NCBI GenBank assembly: GCA_016840305.1
Contig: JAEOSP010000336.1
Location: forward strand, 1-6,439
Direction: 5' to 3'
Length of the DNA stretch: 6,439 nt
Source: Candidatus Hodarchaeota archaeon
Lineage (GTDB): Archaea; Asgardarchaeota; Heimdallarchaeia; Hodarchaeales; Hodarchaeaceae
Shown here piece after piece: positions 1-5,435 of this stretch (the stretch's first letter is position 1; the number at the start of each line of letters is the position of its first letter). The notes beneath the pieces were generated by a model, which ran no database searches, was not told the origin of the DNA, and was given only the letters and a program-made list of their open reading frames with translations. The position numbers were made by a program, and so were the translations under genes.

Positions 1-117
1 AACTTCTACCAACTGTTTCTCTGTTTCAAGTGTACGAATCCGACGTTCCATTGTACGAGTATATGATTCGGTGAACTCATCAAAGGCGGGTTTTTTATTA
101 TCCACGGTTTCAGGCAT
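1..117 (-). CDS. pan: Proteasome-activating nucleotidase (PAN), N-terminal fragment
   Basis: Only the first 39 codons are in the window, reading leftward from an ATG at 117; the rest runs off the left edge. The visible part begins MPETVDNKKPAFDEF, a short polar tail, and then turns into a heptad-like helix (RTMERRIRTLETEKQLVEV). This is how archaeal PAN begins. PAN is the hexameric AAA ATPase that unfolds proteins and threads them into the 20S proteasome, and its N-terminal coiled coil lies just ahead of the OB ring. The divergent mbf1 gene supports the call, since mbf1 and pan are neighbours in many archaea (from memory of the family). A weak purine run (aggga) sits about 5 bases before the ATG. 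The AAA domain is not visible, so another coiled-coil ATPase such as a Cdc48-like protein is possible. Confidence 0.55.
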   Translation of the reverse strand, partial: MPETVDNKKPAFDEFTESYTRTMERRIRTLETEKQLVEV

Positions 118-170
118 GAAATTCCCTACATATTGTATTGAAAATAAACTCCTTTCAATCCAAGATAAAT

Positions 171-178
171 GATAAAAG
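171..178 (-). promoter_or_regulatory. Possible TATA box of the leftward PAN gene
   Basis: Read on the minus strand this is CTTTTATC, an AT-rich element about 55 bases upstream of the PAN ATG. At the usual archaeal spacing of about 25 bases it would give a leader of roughly 30 bases. The surrounding 118-320 region contains no convincing ORF; it is the divergent promoter region between pan and mbf1. The match is weak, and a second AT-rich element lies close by. Confidence 0.25.
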
Positions 179-320
179 CTTTAAGAAGCTCCACCTACTG
201 GATAGAGGAAGTCATTTTTCTCTGTTGATCACTGAGTGAGTAATCCTTTATTTTTGTTTTCATACAAACACTGCAAAATCCTTAATTTATTTGTGATAAT
301 TTCTCTAATGGAAGCTAAAT

Positions 321-329
321 AGTTATATA
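321..329 (+). promoter_or_regulatory. TATA box of mbf1
   Basis: AGTTATATA is a good archaeal TATA element. A start site about 25 bases downstream of its centre would fall near 351. That lies after the ATG at 332 and before the TTG at 371, so this element helps decide the start codon of the next gene. Confidence 0.5.
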
Positions 330-370
330 GAATGTTGGATTTTCTTAAAACAGTAAAGGAAGTTTCACTT

Positions 371-883
371 TTGAGTAATGTACAGCAGTGTGAAATGTGT
401 GGGGCTGAGGCTTCTACTACGCTTGTTGAAATCGACCATGTAGAACTCTATGCATGTCAAAAATGTGCAAAATTTGGTAACCCTGTTGTTAGTCGTCCAA
501 AAGCAACGGTTCAACGATACGCTAAACATACACAGAAACCTCAGACAAAACGTAAACCCCCAGTTAAAAAAGTGCCTAAAAAGGATTTTCTTCATGATAA
601 AATTCTTATTGATGGATACGGAAGCATAATTCAAGAAGCTCGACGGGCAAGTGGCCATGGACGCGCTGAATTTGCCCGATTAATCAAGGAAAAAGAAACA
701 TTGCTTGCCAGAATCGAAATGGAAAAAGTTATCCCCACTGATCGAATAGTGTCTAAAATTGAGCGAGAACTATCTATCTCTCTTACAACTGAGATGGCCG
801 ATGAAAGTTCGACAGTTGAAGATTTCATTCCAAGAGCCACAACAATTGGTTCTATAGCAAAAATTAAAAGGAAAAAAAATTAA
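371..883 (+). CDS. mbf1: Multiprotein bridging factor 1 (zinc ribbon + HTH)
   Basis: This is an archaeal MBF1-type protein of 170 residues from the chosen start. Near the N-terminus is a zinc ribbon with cysteines at about 7, 10, 29 and 32 (CEMCG and CQKC). A basic, proline/lysine-rich linker follows, then a Cro/C1-type helix-turn-helix at about 80-140 (YGSIIQEARRASG through IERELSISL). Eukaryotic MBF1 bridges TBP and activators; archaeal MBF1 has been linked to translation and the ribosome, which fits the uS8/uL6 genes downstream. I place the start at TTG 371. It has an SD-like aaaggaag at 355-362 with 8-base spacing, it puts the first cysteines near the N-terminus as in the family, and the TATA box at 321-329 would start transcription after the in-frame ATG at 332. 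Starting at 332 adds 13 residues and cannot be excluded. The family call is secure. Confidence 0.88.
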   Translation: MSNVQQCEMCGAEASTTLVEIDHVELYACQKCAKFGNPVVSRPKATVQRYAKHTQKPQTKRKPPVKKVPKKDFLHDKILIDGYGSIIQEARRASGHGRAEFARLIKEKETLLARIEMEKVIPTDRIVSKIERELSISLTTEMADESSTVEDFIPRATTIGSIAKIKRKKN

Positions 884-897
884 ACATATCTAGAATT

Positions 898-917
898 ATT
901 ATTTTTCCTTCCCTTTT
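898..917 (+). terminator. T-rich terminator after mbf1
   Basis: A pyrimidine tract with runs of five and four T lies 15 bases after the mbf1 stop. Archaeal RNA polymerase terminates at T-runs on the coding strand without needing a hairpin. The tract would separate mbf1 from the uS8-uL6 transcript. Confidence 0.4.
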
Positions 918-980
918 AGGGGAGAAATTTGAACATTAACCTTTTTCCAGTGAATAATCCATTAATCTCATCAAGAGAAG

Positions 981-1091
981 CTTTAACAACTTGGTTCATG
1001 GACGATATAGATGGATGGTGAGGCGGATTAGCCATTCCTACACTTCAGGTTCGGTATGAATAACAACCCTCACATAAACCAACCACTAAAG
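981..1091 (-). ncRNA. Candidate structured RNA, 5S-rRNA-like loop
   Basis: On the minus strand this segment can fold into a long closing stem with inner arms. 1086-1091 pairs with 981-986 (6 bp), 1073-1082 with 991-1000 (10 bp), and 1068-1073 with 1018-1023 (GUGAGG/CCUCAC). An upper stem joins 1054-1061 to 1034-1041 with one mismatch. Two pairs in the closing stem are G-U as minus-strand RNA but A-C as plus-strand RNA, which favours minus-strand transcription. The top of the fold reads CAUACCGAACCUGAAGUG, very close to loop C of 5S rRNA (CAUGCCGAACUCAGAAGUG in E. coli). A canonical 5S fold does not fit, however: only 17 bases remain where helices IV and V should be, and helix III is unclear. 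It could be a divergent or degenerate 5S, another small RNA, or, read on the plus strand, a leader of uS8 mRNA. No plausible gene of normal size fits this gap. Confidence 0.3.
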
Positions 1092-1102
1092 AGAAGATAA
1101 AA

Positions 1103-1489
1103 TTGGTTATGCATGACCCCCTCGCTAATGCGATGTCAACTATAGCAAATGCGGAAGTTCTCGGTCGTAAAGAAGTTACGATTCGACCTGCAAGCAGGAT
1201 TATTGCTAATGTCCTGCGAGTATTTCAAAAGTATGGGACAATTGGTGAATTCGAAGTTATGGAAGATTTGTGGATTATTTCAGTCCAGCTACTAGGTCGA
1301 ATAACTAAAATTGGCGTTATCAAACCAAGATACCCTGTTAAGGTTAGTGACTACGTTGAATGGGAGAAAAGATACCTACCAGCCCGTGATATGGGAATAT
1401 TGGTCGTTTCCACATCTGAAGGTGTAATGTCTCATCATGATGCTCAGGATAAGAACCTCGGTGGGCGATTGTTGGCTTACGTTTACTAA
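1103..1489 (+). CDS. rps8: Small ribosomal subunit protein uS8 (S8)
   Basis: A complete archaeal uS8 of 128 residues. It is a primary 16S rRNA-binding protein that organises the central domain of the 30S subunit. The N-terminus [18 protein letters not shown], the central IGEFEVMED, the archaeal/eukaryotic block IKPRYPV and the C-terminal signature [13 protein letters not shown] followed by GGRLLAYVY are all present and in order. I prefer TTG 1103 because archaeal homologues usually have about four residues before DPLAN and a purine-rich gagaag lies 6 bases upstream; ATG 1109 is the alternative and loses two residues. uL6 follows after 23 bases, so the two are probably one transcript. Usually uS14 and uL5 stand upstream; here they do not. 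The 219-base leader could allow uS8 autoregulation, as in bacterial spc operons, but that is inference. Confidence 0.95.
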   Translation: MVMHDPLANAMSTIANAEVLGRKEVTIRPASRIIANVLRVFQKYGTIGEFEVMEDLWIISVQLLGRITKIGVIKPRYPVKVSDYVEWEKRYLPARDMGILVVSTSEGVMSHHDAQDKNLGGRLLAYVY

Positions 1490-1512
1490 GAGTAAAATAG
1501 GAGATCGGAAAA

Positions 1513-2064
1513 ATGAAACATTATCTTGTGGAAAGAACAGTTGAAATCCCTGATAATACTGAAGCTAATATGAAACCTATCCGTGGAGGATTTGTTGTAA
1601 CAATCAAAGGGCCAAAGGGGACTGTTGAGAAGACATTTTCTAGATTAAACGTTGATTTCAAACTGGAAGACAATAAATTTGTCATCCAAAGTCATTTTGG
1701 CAAGAAAAGAGAAGCTTCTATGGTGGGAACAATTGCAGGGCACTTAAATAATATGATAAAAGGTGTAAATGAACTATACACATACAAAGTGCAAGTAATA
1801 ACTTCTCACTTTCCTGCAACCGTAGAAGTTCAGAAAAATGAAGTTCTGATAAAAAATTTGTACGGAAGAAGAGATCCCATCCGAATTCCGCTTGATCCAT
1901 CAGTAAATGTAAATATAAAAAGCGATCTTGTTACAATAACTGGAATCAACAAAGAAACAGTTTCACAAACAGCAGCACGCTTGGCAGAATCTTCAAGGTT
2001 AAGGGGTAGAAGAAGCAAGGATCCAACCGTATTTCAAGATGGATTATACGTCATCTATCCGTAA
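1513..2064 (+). CDS. rpl6: Large ribosomal subunit protein uL6 (L6)
   Basis: A complete uL6 of 183 residues, the usual archaeal length. uL6 consists of two related domains and binds 23S rRNA near the sarcin-ricin loop and the factor-binding site. Visible marks are the first-domain VTIKGPKGTVEKTF (29-42), the conserved ASMVGTIAGHLNNMIKGV (68-85) at the end of domain one, and the archaeal C-terminus QDGLYVIYP. The ATG start has a good SD, aggaga at 1499-1504, with 8-base spacing, located in the short gap after uS8. Normally eL32, eL19, uL18 and uS5 follow in the archaeal operon; here the gene is followed by non-coding sequence and tRNAs, so the operon is broken after uL6. Confidence 0.96.
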   Translation: MKHYLVERTVEIPDNTEANMKPIRGGFVVTIKGPKGTVEKTFSRLNVDFKLEDNKFVIQSHFGKKREASMVGTIAGHLNNMIKGVNELYTYKVQVITSHFPATVEVQKNEVLIKNLYGRRDPIRIPLDPSVNVNIKSDLVTITGINKETVSQTAARLAESSRLRGRRSKDPTVFQDGLYVIYP

Positions 2065-2160
2065 GAATGGGTTTAATCAGTAACACTGGTAAATTATTGC
2101 ATAATAATTAATAAATGCAAGCAGACAACTGGTATTAAGACATTTAAAACCATGAAATCG

Positions 2161-2265
2161 GGGCCTGTAGCTTAGCCCGGTTAAAACGTCTGCTTTTAAC
2201 GCAGTCGTGTGGAAAGCGTCCGGCTCATAACCGGATGATCGTGGGTTCAAATCCCCCCAGGCCCA
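2161..2265 (+). tRNA. tRNA with CAT anticodon (elongator Met or Ile2), D-loop intron
   Basis: The acceptor stem GGGCCTG (2161-2167) pairs fully with CAGGCCC (2258-2264), with A at the discriminator and no encoded CCA. The anticodon arm is tccgg-CTCATAA-ccgga (2219-2235), anticodon CAT at 2226-2228. The T-arm is 2241-2257 with a standard TTCAAAT loop and one U-C mismatch in its stem. D-stem halves GCTT (2170-2173) and AAGC (2214-2217) pair perfectly, but 40 bases lie between them where about 10 are expected. The D-loop therefore holds about 30 extra bases. The anticodon stem lacks the GGG/CCC pairs of initiators and the first pair is G-C, so initiator tRNA is unlikely. Elongator Met and lysidine/agmatidine-type Ile2 cannot be told apart from this sequence alone. 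Confidence 0.88.
2184..2213 (+). other. Putative D-loop intron of the CAT tRNA
   Basis: Removing these 30 bases restores a normal D-arm (gctt-agcccggtta-aagc). Because of A runs at both ends, the same mature product arises with the borders shifted one base left or up to two bases right. The insert folds by itself: ACG-T-CTGC (2186-2193) pairs with GCAG-T-CGT (2201-2208), with one T-T mismatch. I tested the equivalent borders for a BHB and found no good four-base central helix, so the exact splice positions, and splicing itself, are less certain than for the Asn intron. Confidence 0.6.
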
Positions 2266-2275
2266 TAGAATTAAA

Positions 2276-2381
2276 GGCATCATAGCTCAGTTAGGTAGAG
2301 CGTCCGGCTGTTATTCAGCATTTGTTTGAACTACAAAGAACAGATACCGGGTGGTCGCAGGTTCAAATCCTGCTGGTGCCG
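2276..2381 (+). tRNA. tRNA-Asn (GTT) with canonical intron
   Basis: The acceptor GGCATCA (2276-2282) pairs with TGGTGCC (2374-2380, one G-U), discriminator G, no encoded CCA. The D-arm gctc-agttaggta-gagc (2285-2301), anticodon stem TCCGG (2303-2307) with CCGGG (2347-2351), and T-arm GCAGG-TTCAAAT-CCTGC (2357-2373) are all intact. The anticodon GTT is at 2310-2312. It lies 10 bases after the preceding tRNA, so the pair is probably one transcript needing 5' and 3' processing. The gene ends 40 bases before the stop codon of the convergent 618-residue gene; that gap (2382-2421) holds nothing I recognise. Confidence 0.95.
2314..2345 (+). other. Intron of tRNA-Asn at position 37/38
   Basis: The splice site is a classic BHB. 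The central four-base helix is CTGT (2308-2311) with ACAG (2340-2343), and the two three-base bulges are 2312-2314 and 2344-2346. Cutting after the second base of each bulge removes exactly these 32 bases and leaves the seven-base anticodon loop CTGTTAA. Inside, TTTGT (2321-2325) pairs with ACAAA (2333-2337). This is the substrate of the archaeal tRNA splicing endonuclease. Confidence 0.93.
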
Positions 2382-2421
2382 TTTACAAATACAGGGAGGC
2401 GAGATACATTACCCTAAAACA

Positions 2422-4278
2422 CTACGTTGGTACTTCTGGTGGCGCTTTTGCGTTTAAAAATGCAGTTAACATTTTTTGTGTCATATTAAACGGTATTTGT
2501 TTAATTGAAATTAAGCAACTCACGTAAGAAAGGTTTAAATGCTCTTCTTCTTCAGGAGGTATTTTGATATTGCTTATATACATATTTACAAACTGAGCTG
2601 TTAAGAAAGCAAATTCAGGGTCATCAATTGGAACTTTTTGCATTACACTTTTTATATTCTGAATAAAAGATATCCCTAATTCAATAAAAAGGTTATTCAG
2701 AGGAATCTCAAAGAAATCATAGTTATAAATGAGTTCGTCTACTTCCTGCTGAGTCGGTTCAAGTTCTGATTGAAAAATCGTGTTTTGAGCGAAATTTTCA
2801 AGTAGAAGCGCAAATCTCTTTTTCTTCATTGAACTATCAGTTCTTAATAATTTTTTAACAGTAAGTCTGACTTTGTGATAGTAGTATTCATCGCATTTCT
2901 CCCCAAGATAATTTATAGCCTGAAGCAGGGAGAGGATTGCCCTGCTATAGTCTTTAAAATAAGTTTCCTCTCCACTAAATATATCTTGTCTCAAATCACG
3001 GGAAATAATCATAATAGATAACTTTATGAGATTCTCAAAAACCTTTTCAGAAGTCATTTCTGGTTCTTCGGGATCATTGTAACTTTCTTCTAGCTCCTTA
3101 ATTTCTTCATCGTCGACTTGATATTCAGAAAGCTTTTCTTTAAGAACAGCAATGTTTCTTTCCTGTATTCCAGTTAATTGTTCTTCCCTATATACATACG
3201 CAGCTTTTAGAATTGGGACCAATGCTAGGTTCCTCCTCTCTTCATTTTCTGATCCATGATATAGCGTTTCAACTAACTCTGAAGCCTTGAAAAGGTGATA
3301 ATACACAAAATCTTCGCCAAGAAGATACTCAAGTGCCAAGTTGAAAATAGCACCATACCATTTACGATGAAAGCTCTTAGAAAAGGAGAAGCTAGTAAGA
3401 AAAATATTCTCTATATGCCACATTTCTCTGGTAATAAATGAAGGATTTATGTAATATTTATCGAAAATGAAGTGTTTCAATTCTCTTGATGAATCATAGT
3501 CCTTTGAATCAGTTTCCAGGACCATGAATGGTAACCATACAGGTATAAGCGCTAGAGTATATGTAAATGCATTCGCAAATGCTTTTAGATCTTTAACACG
3601 AATTGTACCTTTGTCAAATTCGGTTTCATAATGTGGGGGAGTTATTTCAAATTCATCATCAATTCCTATATCTGAACGATAGAAAATAATTAATGGCTCA
3701 ACCAAACCTCTTTTGATTATTTCTACATTAACAAAAATGTCCTTCAAGGAAAAAAGGGCTACCTGTGATATTTCTTTAAGAAATATAATTATTTCTTCAC
3801 GTTTATACTTCTCAGGGGGGATTACATCTGCTAACTGTGTAAAAAACTCAACGGTAAAATCGAGAGAGTCCCTTAATCTGATTTCTAATCCTCTTTGACG
3901 TTGAACTCCATGAAGTATCTCATGAATGATTAATCCTTGGAACCCTTTAAGATTAGATGGTTGAAGTAGATTTGTTGATTCTTCTAACCGAATGAATACG
4001 AATTCCTTATCTTCAAATCCCCATGAAAATGATGACTGGAAAGCCCCATCGAAAAATGGGAGTAATGCTTTAAGTTGATCATCTGGAATAGTTAGTGCTC
4101 TTAGATGTTGTTTGAGCTCCTCAGTTTTTTTACTATCAGAGAAAATTATTGTCATATCGCTTAAGGATTCAAGAAAAAACTTCAATTCGTCGGTATCTAA
4201 CTCATCAAGGATTATCTCTTTTTTTTCTTGAAAAAAATCTAATAATATAATTTTGCAGCCATTAATTTTAATTTCCAA
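2422..4278 (-). CDS. Orphan 618-residue protein with HEILH zinc-protease motif
   Basis: I do not recognise the family. Residues 115-123 read QGLIIHEILH, a good match to the zincin pattern (hydrophobic residues, then HExxH): H119 and H123 would bind zinc and E120 would activate water. E144 (DFTVEF) lies 21 residues after H123, near the spacing of the third ligand in gluzincins; this is inference. There is no signal peptide and no clear membrane span; 235-256 (FANAFTYTLALIPVWLPFMV) is hydrophobic but probably a buried helix. The remainder, about 260-618, looks all-helical with an acidic linker at 388-410. The start is TTG, since an in-frame stop lies just upstream and the next ATG is at residue 42; only a weak GGACGG precedes it. 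It is divergent from the winged-helix gene and may share its operators. It could be an active intracellular peptidase or a dead scaffold. Confidence 0.85.
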   Translation of the reverse strand: MEIKINGCKIILLDFFQEKKEIILDELDTDELKFFLESLSDMTIIFSDSKKTEELKQHLRALTIPDDQLKALLPFFDGAFQSSFSWGFEDKEFVFIRLEESTNLLQPSNLKGFQGLIIHEILHGVQRQRGLEIRLRDSLDFTVEFFTQLADVIPPEKYKREEIIIFLKEISQVALFSLKDIFVNVEIIKRGLVEPLIIFYRSDIGIDDEFEITPPHYETEFDKGTIRVKDLKAFANAFTYTLALIPVWLPFMVLETDSKDYDSSRELKHFIFDKYYINPSFITREMWHIENIFLTSFSFSKSFHRKWYGAIFNLALEYLLGEDFVYYHLFKASELVETLYHGSENEERRNLALVPILKAAYVYREEQLTGIQERNIAVLKEKLSEYQVDDEEIKELEESYNDPEEPEMTSEKVFENLIKLSIMIISRDLRQDIFSGEETYFKDYSRAILSLLQAINYLGEKCDEYYYHKVRLTVKKLLRTDSSMKKKRFALLLENFAQNTIFQSELEPTQQEVDELIYNYDFFEIPLNNLFIELGISFIQNIKSVMQKVPIDDPEFAFLTAQFVNMYISNIKIPPEEEEHLNLSYVSCLISIKQIPFNMTQKMLTAFLNAKAPPEVPT

Positions 4279-4381
4279 CTGTTAACCGTCCAAGAAAAGT
4301 GTGATATCATAATTTCTTGATTCTGGATAGAGGAGCATTTCAGCTATTCTAAATCTATCTATTAAATATTTATAATATATA

Positions 4382-4393
4382 TAGACAGGACTA
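4382..4393. promoter_or_regulatory. Operator copy 1 (TAGACAGGACTA)
   Basis: Left half TAGAC matches the other copies; the right half GACTA differs from GTCTA by one base. It abuts an ATATATATA run, so on the minus strand it lies immediately upstream of TATA-like sequence for the leftward HEILH gene, about 105 bases before its start codon. Confidence 0.45.
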
Positions 4394-4461
4394 CTGTGTA
4401 TTTTCAGCTTATTTGTTGATATTAGATGATTATTTCTTTTCTTTATGTATCAATAGCGATT

Positions 4462-4473
4462 TAGACGTGTCTA
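4462..4473. promoter_or_regulatory. Operator copy 2 (TAGACGTGTCTA)
   Basis: A perfect inverted repeat, TAGAC and GTCTA around a central GT, identical over all 12 bases to copy 4. The identity extends, with one change, into the following ...TAAGTAA / ...CAAGTAA. No strong TATA box precedes it on the plus strand. Confidence 0.5.
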
Positions 4474-4537
4474 TAAGTAAAGAAACAATAACAGAAGTTT
4501 TTTAAAGTAAGATGCTGTAATATATCCAACCTACTAG

Positions 4538-4555
4538 TATATAAAGACAGGCCTA
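4538..4555 (+). promoter_or_regulatory. TATA box plus operator copy 3
   Basis: TATATAAA (4538-4545) runs directly into AAGACAGGCCTA (4544-4555), a variant of the repeat. The arrangement CTAGT-TATATA-repeat is the same as at copy 4, as if a promoter-operator module had been duplicated. It could serve as a distal promoter for the winged-helix gene. Confidence 0.45.
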
Positions 4556-4687
4556 TTATTTTTAAAAAACGATAAAGGGCCGACTTAAATCACCTGCAAA
4601 CCAATAATGTTATATAGTCAGGTTGATATTTGTTTTTTACAAATAAAAGTTGATTTTCTAATATATGATTTCAATTCAACTAGTGAG

Positions 4688-4705
4688 TATATATAGACGT
4701 GTCTA
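4688..4705 (+). promoter_or_regulatory. TATA box plus operator copy 4, promoter of the winged-helix gene
   Basis: TATATATA (4688-4695) overlaps TAGACGTGTCTA (4694-4705), a perfect inverted repeat. Transcription would start near 4716-4720, giving a leader of about 55 bases. A protein bound here would sit between the TATA box and the start site, the usual position of an archaeal repressor. The closest candidate is the product of the gene that follows. Confidence 0.55.
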
Positions 4706-4772
4706 CAAGTAATTATATGAGTCAATAAAGCCGTTCTAAAGTTAGAAAAAAGTTAATTGAATTGAAAAGGTT

Positions 4773-5435
4773 GTGTTTATCCTTTTGCCAAAAGGAGTCG
4801 CAGAAGTAACTGATCAGGTGCTATTAAAAAGGATTCAAAAATTTGATCGTCCTATCACAATTAAAGATCTAGTTACAAGATTAAACTGGAGCCGTGGAAA
4901 AATAGATGGAGCAGTTGGTCGTTTAGCGGAAAAGGATTCCATAGCAATAGTAAATATATCAGTTCCTCAGGGACAACGACGAAGGTATGTAGGTATTCCA
5001 GGGAAGGAATACTGGGAACAATTTCAGAGACATTTCTTTATAGAAAATAAATCTATCTTAATATATGATACTCTAGGAGTCATTCAAGAATATCAGGGAA
5101 GAAAAGAGGTATCAGGTATAAAATCTGATGCATTCAATAGACAAGATGTATTATCCCGAACTAATATTGATCCAACAGTTCTTGAAGTACTTGAAGACAA
5201 ACTCGATCAATTAAACACTTTATCCCAATCACTTAACATAACATCCGCTCAATTACTCAAAAAAAGACTTCCTTATATCCTTCTACCTGATTTTGAACTT
5301 CTAATGAAGATTGGTGCAATCATAGGAGAAGAAGTTCAATCAGATAACGAAATGGAGCGCGCAGTTGCACTCTCGTACATTAAACGTGCGAGTGCTCAAA
5401 TGCAGGATCAGCAGAAAGGAGGGCAAGATAACTGA
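4773..5435 (+). CDS. Winged-helix DNA-binding protein, likely local regulator
   Basis: A 220-residue protein. Residues about 14-75 form a winged helix: helices at VLLKRIQKF, TIKDLVTRL and SRGKIDGAVGRLAEKDSI, then a two-strand wing (AIVNISVPQGQRRRYVGI) whose basic tip QGQRRR could contact DNA. The remaining 145 residues are mostly helical and unknown to me; they may dimerise or bind a partner. The start is GTG 4773 with gaaaagg only 2 bases upstream; TTG 4785 (14 bases from that SD) and GTG 4818 are alternatives that keep the whole DNA-binding domain. It lies directly behind four inverted repeats and so is probably an autoregulator. Its end carries the SD of the next gene, and the two overlap by four bases, so the products are likely made together and may interact. 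The exact family is unknown. Confidence 0.82.
   Translation: MFILLPKGVAEVTDQVLLKRIQKFDRPITIKDLVTRLNWSRGKIDGAVGRLAEKDSIAIVNISVPQGQRRRYVGIPGKEYWEQFQRHFFIENKSILIYDTLGVIQEYQGRKEVSGIKSDAFNRQDVLSRTNIDPTVLEVLEDKLDQLNTLSQSLNITSAQLLKKRLPYILLPDFELLMKIGAIIGEEVQSDNEMERAVALSYIKRASAQMQDQQKGGQDN
5415..5423 (+). promoter_or_regulatory. Strong SD site that fixes a CTG start
   Basis: AAAGGAGGG is a near-perfect complement to the 3' end of 16S rRNA, the strongest SD in the window. It lies inside the end of the winged-helix gene and points to CTG at 5432 with 8-base spacing. No ATG, GTG or TTG in the downstream frame lies within reach of it. Confidence 0.7.

Larger units (their letters stand above)
4279..4772. 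promoter_or_regulatory. 494-bp divergent control region
   Basis: This gap separates the leftward HEILH gene from the rightward winged-helix gene and has no credible ORF. It is very AT-rich and holds several TATA-like elements in both directions. It also holds four clear copies of a 12-bp inverted repeat, listed separately, and a degenerate fifth at 4615-4626 (TAGTCAGGTTGA, next to TATATAG). On the minus strand, TATA candidates for the leftward gene lie around 4358-4382. Centre-to-centre spacings with the degenerate copy included are 80, 82, 71 and 79 bp. Confidence 0.6.

Noticed and set aside
916..1035. Minus-strand 39-codon ORF (MANPPHHPSISSMNQ...) between mbf1 and uS8
   Set aside because: It has no spaced SD (agga abuts the ATG), resembles nothing known, and overlaps the RNA fold. 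An open frame of this length is expected by chance.
884..1102. A missing uS14 gene upstream of uS8
   Set aside because: No Cys codon occurs on the plus strand in this gap, so the zinc-binding uS14 cannot be encoded here.
2092..2109. AT-only inverted repeat AATTATT-GCAT-AATAATT after uL6
   Set aside because: A weak stem with no T-run after it; such AT palindromes are common in sequence of this composition. It may be part of the tRNA promoter, but nothing shows this.
2190..2204. Alternative anticodon arm CTGC-TTTTAAC-GCAG giving anticodon TTA, a suppressor-like tRNA
   Set aside because: It leaves no proper D-stem and makes the perfect tccgg/CTCATAA/ccgga arm unexplained. It is better read as the hairpin inside the D-loop intron.
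2077..2283. Minus-strand ORF of 68 codons over the first tRNA
   Set aside because: It is the antisense reading of the tRNA; its peptide (WAWGDLNPRSSGYEP) is a well-known artefact of translating tRNA genes.
4382..4705. CRISPR-like array
   Set aside because: The repeats are only 12 bp, palindromic, imperfect and associated with TATA boxes; spacers are about 60-70 bp and AT-rich, and no cas genes are present.
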